Assembly (NCBI RefSeq): GCF_004124315.2
Contig: NZ_CP096889.1
Location: forward strand, 742,001 to 806,000
Direction: 5' to 3'
DNA length: 64,000 nt
Source: Bacillus cabrialesii
GTDB taxonomy: Bacteria; Bacillota; Bacilli; Bacillales; Bacillaceae
Shown here piece after piece: positions 58,622 through 64,000 of the stretch (positions are counted from its first letter, which is position 1; every line of letters begins with the position of its first letter). The translations under genes and the position numbers were made by a program. The notes beneath the pieces are model-generated. The model was given only the letters and a program-made list of their open reading frames with translations, was not told where the DNA came from and made no database searches.

Positions 58622-61189
58622 ATGAAAAAGATCAAATGGTTATCAGAACAGCCGAAGGTGACAAGCGGTGTGGCGTGGGGCGTGCCATGGAAAAAAGGAG
58701 AATTGCAAAAAGGAGACTGTCTGGCGCTTGTGAATGAAAAGGCGGAAAGCCGATACGTGCAAAGCGAACCGTCGGCCTATTGGCCGGACGGAAGCATCAA
58801 GTGGACGAAGCACGCGGCGGTGTTCAGCGGACAGGAGCAGCAAAGATATGCAATCCAAAAAGGCGATTCCCCGCAGCCAGCTGAAACGCTCAGCATCAAA
58901 GACTCAGGGCATGACATCCAAGTCGATACAGGAACACTCATCTGCACCATCAATAAAACAGGCTCCGACTTCATTCAATCATTGCAGAACAACGGAAAGC
59001 CGATCGCCGCAGGCGGGAGGCTTGTTGCCATTAGAGAAACGAGAAAAGAGACGGCGGCGGAAACGGTTCTTTTTCATGAAACGTCTGTCAGCCTCATCAA
59101 AAGGACGATGATTGAAAAGAGCGGCCCTGTCAAAGCGGTGGTCAAAATAGAGGGTGTGCACATGCTCAAAAATGAAGAATGGCTGCCGTTTGTCATCCGA
59201 TTGACGTTTTATGCCGGGCTGTCTGAGATCAGCATCGTACACACGCAGCTGATCGACAAAAATAGCAAACAAGAATTCATTAAAGGGCTCGGCATCGAAT
59301 TTGACCTTGTTCTGGAAGGGGAGCCGTACAACCGCCATTTCCGTTTTGCGGGAGAGAAAGGGATGTACAAAGAACCCGCCCAGCTGTTTGGTACACGTAA
59401 ATTCAATGAACGGTATCCGCTTTATGAAAAACAAATCAATGGCGAATTGCTGTCTCCAAGTGAAGAGCACAAGGAATGGTTTGCGAACGGCACACAGAAC
59501 GCAGTTTGGAACGATATTAAGCTCGTTCAGGATTCCAGCGATCATTACAGCTTGTCAAAACGGACCGGAAAAGATTATGCGTGGGTCGGCATGCTGCATG
59601 GCAGCCGGGCGAAGGGGCTTTGCTATGCGGGCGGCGAAAATGGGGGCATAGCACTCGGCCTGCGGTATTTTTTTGAGAAATATCCGTCAGCACTGGAGAT
59701 CACCGGCCTTGCCGGCAGCCATCCAAAAATGACCATCTGGCTTTGGCCCCCGGACGGAGAAGCGATGGATTTGCGGCATTATACAGGAAACACCCATGTG
59801 GCCAGCGCGTATGAAGGCTTTGATGAAATGCGCTCTGATCCGACCGGCATTGCCAACACAAATGAAATCAGCCTATCGTGCTTTTCGCACATGCCGTCAG
59901 ATGATGTCCTCAATGCGCACGCCGACAAATGGCAGGCGCCGCCGATGCTTGTATGCGAGCCGGATATTTATTACGAATCAAAGGCACTCGGGGTTTGGAG
60001 TGTCATTGACACATCCCATCCGCTCAAAAAAGAGCTGGAAGAACAGCTCGACGCCGCCTTTCTGTTTTATAAAAAGGAAGTAGAACAGCGTAGGTGGTAC
60101 GGGTTTTGGCATTATGGCGATGTCATGCATACATATGACCCGATCCGGCATATGTGGAGGTACGATCTCGGCGGATACGCATGGCAAAACAATGAACTCG
60201 TTCCGACCTTATGGCTGTGGCAGGCGTTTTTCCGCTCGGGCCGAGAGGATATCTTCCGAATGGCAGAAGCTATGACCCGCCACACGAGCGAAACGGACAG
60301 CTTTCACCTCGGTGAATACGCAGGGCTTGGCTCACGGCATAACGTGGTGCACTGGGGATGCGGCTGCAAGGAAGCGAGGATCAGCATGGCCGGGCTTTAT
60401 AAATTCTATTATTATCTGACGGGAGATGAACGGACGGGAGATCTTTTGACAGAAGTGAAGGACGCCGACTGCGCCCTCGTCAAAACCGATCCGATGCGCG
60501 CTTTTTACGAGAAAGGCAAGCATCCGACTCACGCCAGAACGGGACCGGACTGGGCGGCGTTTTGCTCGAATTGGCTGGCGGAATGGGAGCGCACAGAGAA
60601 TCCCGAATATCTCAAAAAAATCGAAACGGGCATCAGCTGTTTGAAGCGGCTCCCGCTCCGCTTATTATCCGGCCCGACATTTGAATATGATCCGGCGACC
60701 TCGATGCTTCATCATATGGGAGACGGCATAGCGGGCGGATATCATATGATCATTGCCTTCGGCGCGCCGCAAGTATGGATGGAGCTGGCTGAGCTTCTTG
60801 ATGATCGGGAATGGGAGGAAATGCTGAGTGAGTTCGGCGAATTTTACACACTCAGTGATGAAGAAAAACGGAAAAAAAGCGGAGGCGCGCTTCATGACAG
60901 GCATTTTCACTGGCCGATGTTCGCCGCTGCCATGACCGCCTACGCCGCAAGAAAAAAACAAGATCCTCATCTCGCCGCCAAAGCGTGGAATCTTTTGCTC
61001 GATGATAAGCTGAGTCATACACCGCTTCCAATTAAACCTGAGCGCATCCAGACGTGGACGCAGCTGGAGGAGCTCCCGTGGGTGACAACGAACACCGTCT
61101 CTCAATGGTGTTTGAACGTCATAGCAGCGCTGGAACTGATCGGGGATTCCCTTCCGGCAAAAAAAGATACATCCGGCAAAAAAGGATAA
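58622..61189 (+). CDS. yetA: YetA, probable exo-rhamnogalacturonan lyase-like enzyme
   Basis: This 855-residue protein lacks a signal peptide. The N-terminal third is beta-rich (SEQPKVTSGVAWGVPWKKGELQKGD), and the second half is an (alpha/alpha) barrel with HYGDVMHTYDPIRHMWRYDLGGYAWQNNELVPTLWLWQAFFRSG and GLGSRHNVVHWGCGCKEARISMAGLYKFYYYLTGDERTGD. Homologues are annotated as exo-rhamnogalacturonan lyase family; I know of no biochemical proof for the B. subtilis protein. The ATG follows GGGAGGATAGACG. It sits between yesZ and the lplABC importer, which may take up its substrate. Confidence 0.85.
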   Translation: MKKIKWLSEQPKVTSGVAWGVPWKKGELQKGDCLALVNEKAESRYVQSEPSAYWPDGSIKWTKHAAVFSGQEQQRYAIQKGDSPQPAETLSIKDSGHDIQVDTGTLICTINKTGSDFIQSLQNNGKPIAAGGRLVAIRETRKETAAETVLFHETSVSLIKRTMIEKSGPVKAVVKIEGVHMLKNEEWLPFVIRLTFYAGLSEISIVHTQLIDKNSKQEFIKGLGIEFDLVLEGEPYNRHFRFAGEKGMYKEPAQLFGTRKFNERYPLYEKQINGELLSPSEEHKEWFANGTQNAVWNDIKLVQDSSDHYSLSKRTGKDYAWVGMLHGSRAKGLCYAGGENGGIALGLRYFFEKYPSALEITGLAGSHPKMTIWLWPPDGEAMDLRHYTGNTHVASAYEGFDEMRSDPTGIANTNEISLSCFSHMPSDDVLNAHADKWQAPPMLVCEPDIYYESKALGVWSVIDTSHPLKKELEEQLDAAFLFYKKEVEQRRWYGFWHYGDVMHTYDPIRHMWRYDLGGYAWQNNELVPTLWLWQAFFRSGREDIFRMAEAMTRHTSETDSFHLGEYAGLGSRHNVVHWGCGCKEARISMAGLYKFYYYLTGDERTGDLLTEVKDADCALVKTDPMRAFYEKGKHPTHARTGPDWAAFCSNWLAEWERTENPEYLKKIETGISCLKRLPLRLLSGPTFEYDPATSMLHHMGDGIAGGYHMIIAFGAPQVWMELAELLDDREWEEMLSEFGEFYTLSDEEKRKKSGGALHDRHFHWPMFAAAMTAYAARKKQDPHLAAKAWNLLLDDKLSHTPLPIKPERIQTWTQLEELPWVTTNTVSQWCLNVIAALELIGDSLPAKKDTSGKKG

Positions 61190-61230
61190 CAGCCGCAATT
61201 TCATAGGAGAAATGGTGCAAAAAATGAAGA

Positions 61231-61260
61231 TTGCAAGAATTTATGTAAGCGCTTTATATT
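61231..61260 (+). promoter_or_regulatory. SigA promoter for lplABC
   Basis: TTGCAA (61231-61236) and TATATT (61255-61260) are 18 bases apart, about 50 bases before the lplA start. Confidence 0.65.
61243..61257. promoter_or_regulatory. cre-like site inside the lplA promoter
   Basis: ATGTAAGCGCTTTAT has one mismatch to the cre consensus and spans the spacer and part of the -10 element, a position suited to repression. Confidence 0.6.
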
Positions 61261-61310
61261 GGGAGGGGCAAAGGGGAAATGCAAAATGAAAAAAGGGGGA
61301 CTTACGCATC

Positions 61311-62819
61311 ATGAAAAATAGAATGCGAAAAAAATGGCTGGCCTTGCCGCTCGCTGCCATGATGATCGCCGGATGCAGCAATTCGGAAACATCCAGTTCA
61401 GCAGGCGGTTCGAAAGACACGATCAAAATCATGGCGCCGCTCTTATCGCCGGAAAGCCCGAGTGAAAAGAGCCCTTCATTAAAAGCGCTCGAAAAATATA
61501 CAGGCAAAGAGATTAAGGTCACATGGGTGCCTGATTCATCCTACAACGACAAATTCAACATCGTCATGGCTTCCGGAGAGATGCCTCATGCCATTGTGAT
61601 TAAAGATAAATCAGCGGGCTTTATCAAGTCCGTCAAAGCGGGGGCGTTTTGGGAGCTGTCTCCTTATTTAAAAGACTACAAGAATGTAAGCCAGGCAGAT
61701 GAAAAGATTTTGAAAAACAGCTCGGTGAACGGCGAGGTGTACGGAATCTACAGAACGAGGGACCTGATCAGAGCATGTATGATCATCAGAACCGACTGGC
61801 TGAAAAACGTCGGTCTGGATATGCCGGAAACGCTTGATGATTTTTATGAAGTGCTGAAAGCCTTTAAGGAAAAAGATCCTGACGGTAACGGCAAGGATGA
61901 TACGTACGGCATGGTCGTGCCGAAGTGGATGGGGCTTGGCAACGGAAGCCCGTGGGATGTTCTGCAAATCTGGTTCGGCGCCCCGAACCGCTACGGCGTT
62001 GAAAACGGAAAGCTGATACCTGATTTTACAACGAAGGAATACATGGAGGCGCTCACGTTTTTTAAAAAGCTTTATGACGAGGGATTAATCAATAAGGACT
62101 TTGCGGTCATGGATTCAGCGAAGTGGAATGATCCGCTTGTGAAAGGAAAAGCGGGTGTCATCGTTGATACAGGCTCCAGAGCGTCTCAAATCCAAAGCGC
62201 GATGGAGGAGGCGGATGAATCGAACAAGGATGTGATTGATATCGTCGGCTCGCTTGAGGGACCGAATGGCAAGCGCACCTTCCCGACTTCAGGTTATTCA
62301 GGCATGATCGCCATACCTAAATCAAGCGTCAAAACCGAAAAAGAGCTGAAAGAGGTGCTGTCCTTCCTCGATAAGATGAATGATAAGGAAGCTCAGATTC
62401 TCACGAACAACGGAGTAGAAGGCCGCAATTACAAGCTCAAGGACGGCGTATTCACCTCACTTGAAAAAAACAACAAATCCCTCCTCTATGAGCATGAAGG
62501 ATTGGCGCAGTTCAGCATGTCCATTCCGAAAAGCGAGTATTACATCGAAGACCAGAAAACAAAGCTCTTCCAGCATCGCAAGGACATCATAACCGAAGGG
62601 GAAAAAATAGCCGTCTTTAACCCGGCTGAGTCGCTTGTATCTGATGTCTATACCCAAAAAGGCGCCCAGCTTGACAACATCATTCTCGACGCGAGAACGC
62701 AATTCATCATTGGAGAAATTGATGAAAAAGGGTTCGAGGATGCGGTGGAGCTTTGGAAAAACAGCGGCGGCAATGACCTGATGAAGGACTTGAACAAACT
62801 ATATCAATCGTCAAAATAA
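61311..62819 (+). CDS. lplA: LplA, sugar-binding lipoprotein
   Basis: This 502-residue substrate-binding lipoprotein has signal peptide and lipobox IAGC (Cys22). The mature part is a family 1 extracellular binding protein (TIKIMAPLLSPESPSEKSPSLKALEKYTGKEIKVTWVPDSSYNDKFNIVMASGEMP), with a calcium-like DPDGNGKDD loop near residue 193. The ligand is probably an oligosaccharide released by YetA or YesW, by context. It is followed by a long hairpin and then lplB. Confidence 0.92.
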   Translation: MKNRMRKKWLALPLAAMMIAGCSNSETSSSAGGSKDTIKIMAPLLSPESPSEKSPSLKALEKYTGKEIKVTWVPDSSYNDKFNIVMASGEMPHAIVIKDKSAGFIKSVKAGAFWELSPYLKDYKNVSQADEKILKNSSVNGEVYGIYRTRDLIRACMIIRTDWLKNVGLDMPETLDDFYEVLKAFKEKDPDGNGKDDTYGMVVPKWMGLGNGSPWDVLQIWFGAPNRYGVENGKLIPDFTTKEYMEALTFFKKLYDEGLINKDFAVMDSAKWNDPLVKGKAGVIVDTGSRASQIQSAMEEADESNKDVIDIVGSLEGPNGKRTFPTSGYSGMIAIPKSSVKTEKELKEVLSFLDKMNDKEAQILTNNGVEGRNYKLKDGVFTSLEKNNKSLLYEHEGLAQFSMSIPKSEYYIEDQKTKLFQHRKDIITEGEKIAVFNPAESLVSDVYTQKGAQLDNIILDARTQFIIGEIDEKGFEDAVELWKNSGGNDLMKDLNKLYQSSK

Positions 62820-62820
62820 C

Positions 62821-62852
62821 CCGATGCGCCTGCCGTTCGGCGGGCGCATCGG
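62821..62852 (+). other. Intercistronic hairpin lplA-lplB
   Basis: CCGATGCGCC and GGCGCATCGG pair around an inner TGCCG/CGGCG stem, with no T-run. Such hairpins after binding-protein genes commonly stabilise the upstream mRNA and raise binding-protein output over the permeases. Confidence 0.7.
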
Positions 62853-62873
62853 TACCACGAAAGGAGAACAGAT

Positions 62874-63830
62874 ATGGAAACAGTGCCGAAGAAGGGAGAT
62901 GCACCTGTTCTCACTGCTGAAAAAGGCATCAGCTGGATGGCTGCGCTCAAACGGGACAAATGGCTTTATCTTCTTCTTATTCCCGGTCTGCTTTATTTTT
63001 TGATTTTCAAATACTTGCCGATGTGGGGCGTGCTGATCGCATTTAAAGACTATTCGCCATATCTTGGCTTCTGGAAAAGCGAATGGGTCGGCTTTGATTA
63101 TTTCAAAGACTTTTTTATGAATCCGGATTTTTTCCGGCTGCTGCGCAATACCCTTATGCTGGCGAGCCTTGATCTTTTGTTTGCCTTTCCGGCGCCTCTC
63201 ATTTTGGCCTTGCTTTTGAACGAACTGAGAAAGGCCGTGTATAAAAGATGCATCCAAACCTTTATTTACGTGCCCCATTTTGTGTCATGGACAATCGTGG
63301 TCAGCATCACCTTTGTTTTCTTTACTGTCGATACAGGCGTGATCAACAAAATGGTCATGAGCCTGACAGGTGAGCAAATTTCTTTCTTATCGGACGCGGA
63401 CTGGTTCCGGCCGATGATTGTGATGCAAAGCATCTGGAAGGAGACGGGCTGGGGAACGATTTTATTTCTGGCCGCGCTGGCGACGGTTGATCAGGAGCAG
63501 TATGAAGCCGCCATTATGGACGGAGCGGGCCGGTTCAGGAGAATGTGGCATATTACACTGCCGGCAATCAGAAGCACCATTATCGTTTTGTTGATTTTAA
63601 GAATCGGCAGCTTTTTGAATCTCGGCTTTGAACAGGTATATTTGATGACGAACTCGCTCAACCGCAGCGTGGCTGATATTTTTGACACGTACGTGTACAT
63701 GATGGGAATTACCCAAGGCGCGTACAGCTACAGCACGGCGGTCGGTTTGTTTAAATCGGTTGTCGGGATTGTCTTGATTTTCGGCGCCAATTACATTGCG
63801 AAAAAGTTTGATCAGGAAGGATTGTTTTAG
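62874..63830 (+). CDS. lplB: LplB, sugar ABC transporter permease
   Basis: This 318-residue permease has six membrane helices. The EAA loop is EAAIMDGAGRFRRMWHITLPAIRSTIIVLLI near residue 205, and the first helix is KWLYLLLIPGLLYFLIFKYLPMWGV. It pairs with LplC. The ATG follows AAAGGAGAACAGAT. No ATPase gene is visible; the shared MsmX-type ATPase is a likely partner. Confidence 0.93.
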   Translation: METVPKKGDAPVLTAEKGISWMAALKRDKWLYLLLIPGLLYFLIFKYLPMWGVLIAFKDYSPYLGFWKSEWVGFDYFKDFFMNPDFFRLLRNTLMLASLDLLFAFPAPLILALLLNELRKAVYKRCIQTFIYVPHFVSWTIVVSITFVFFTVDTGVINKMVMSLTGEQISFLSDADWFRPMIVMQSIWKETGWGTILFLAALATVDQEQYEAAIMDGAGRFRRMWHITLPAIRSTIIVLLILRIGSFLNLGFEQVYLMTNSLNRSVADIFDTYVYMMGITQGAYSYSTAVGLFKSVVGIVLIFGANYIAKKFDQEGLF

Positions 63831-63843
63831 AGGAGGAAGAGGT

Positions 63844-64000
63844 ATGGCTGAAATTCACACGATGCATAACACAAAAGCCGGGCGGGTGTTTGACGTCTGC
63901 AACATTCTGTTTCTCGGCGGTGTCGGCGCGATTACCATTTTGCCGTTTTTGTATATTATCGCCGGTTCCTTTGCGACAGAAGCGGAGCTCGCTCAGCGCA
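63844..64000 (+). CDS. lplC: LplC, sugar ABC transporter permease (3' end outside window)
   Basis: Only the first 52 codons are in the window: MAEIHTMHNTKAGRVFDVCN and then a membrane helix ILFLGGVGAITILPFLYIIAGSFA, the usual start of MalG/LplC-type permeases, where a gap to the periplasmic loop follows (TEAELAQR). AGAGGAGGAAGAGGT precedes the ATG, 13 bases after lplB. Identity rests on this N-terminus and on gene order. Confidence 0.85.
   Translation, partial: MAEIHTMHNTKAGRVFDVCNILFLGGVGAITILPFLYIIAGSFATEAELAQR

Noticed and set aside
1..64000. CRISPR arrays, tRNA or rRNA genes, prophage modules, IS transposases
   Set aside because: I looked for regular direct repeats, tRNA cloverleaf ends, rRNA sequence and transposase-like frames and saw none.

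Overview
The window is chromosomal DNA of the Bacillus subtilis group. Gene content and order follow the B. subtilis stretch yerB-yerC-yerD-pcrB-pcrA-ligA-yerH-yerI-sapB-opuE-gatCAB-yerO-swrC-dgkB-rlmCD ... rapH-phrH-yeeI-yeeK-yezE-yesEF-cotJABC-yesJ-to-yesZ-yetA-lplABC. Many products look nearly identical to those I remember from strain 168. However, the segment between rlmCD and rapH and the segment between yesF and cotJA differ from 168 as I recall it, so this is probably another strain or a close relative. Identities rest on reading the translations; no database search was run.

Layout. 1-23.2 kb is core: the end of yerB, yerC, the glutamate-synthase-like yerD, the pcrB-pcrA-ligA-yerH operon (membrane lipid, helicase, DNA ligase, lipoprotein), yerI, sapB, the proline transporter opuE behind a long structured leader, the gatCAB amidotransferase operon, the divergent yerO/swrC pair, a 174-bp hairpin-forming repeat, dgkB and rlmCD. 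23.2-30.8 kb is AT-rich accessory DNA. On the minus strand it holds an LXG polymorphic toxin with a colicin-E3-like tip, its probable immunity gene, a small orphan gene, a complete Rap-Phr quorum-sensing cassette and at least two decayed genes, one resembling an immunity gene. On the plus strand it holds two exported proteins of unknown role. 30.9-39.8 kb returns to conserved order (rapH-phrH, yeeI, spore gene yeeK, yezE-yesEF, cotJABC, yesJ, yesK), interrupted by a divergent amidohydrolase/TetR pair.

39.8-64 kb is the pectin (rhamnogalacturonan I) utilisation region. It contains yesLMN (DUF624 protein, sensor kinase, response regulator), the yesOPQ ABC importer, yesR (unsaturated rhamnogalacturonyl hydrolase), the membrane-bound AraC-type regulator yesS, two acetylesterases (rhgT, yesY), two PL11 rhamnogalacturonan lyases (yesW with a signal peptide, yesX without), the GH42 beta-galactosidase yesZ, the large probable lyase yetA, and the second importer lplABC, which is cut by the window end. 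Together they cut, deacetylate, import and degrade the polymer. Sites resembling the CcpA cre consensus lie before yesL, yesO, yesW and lplA.

The most interesting material is the toxin/immunity/Rap-Phr island. Next are the structured opuE leader, the 174-bp repeat, a matched set of predicted YezE operators, and a tight hairpin between the yesX ribosome-binding site and its start codon.
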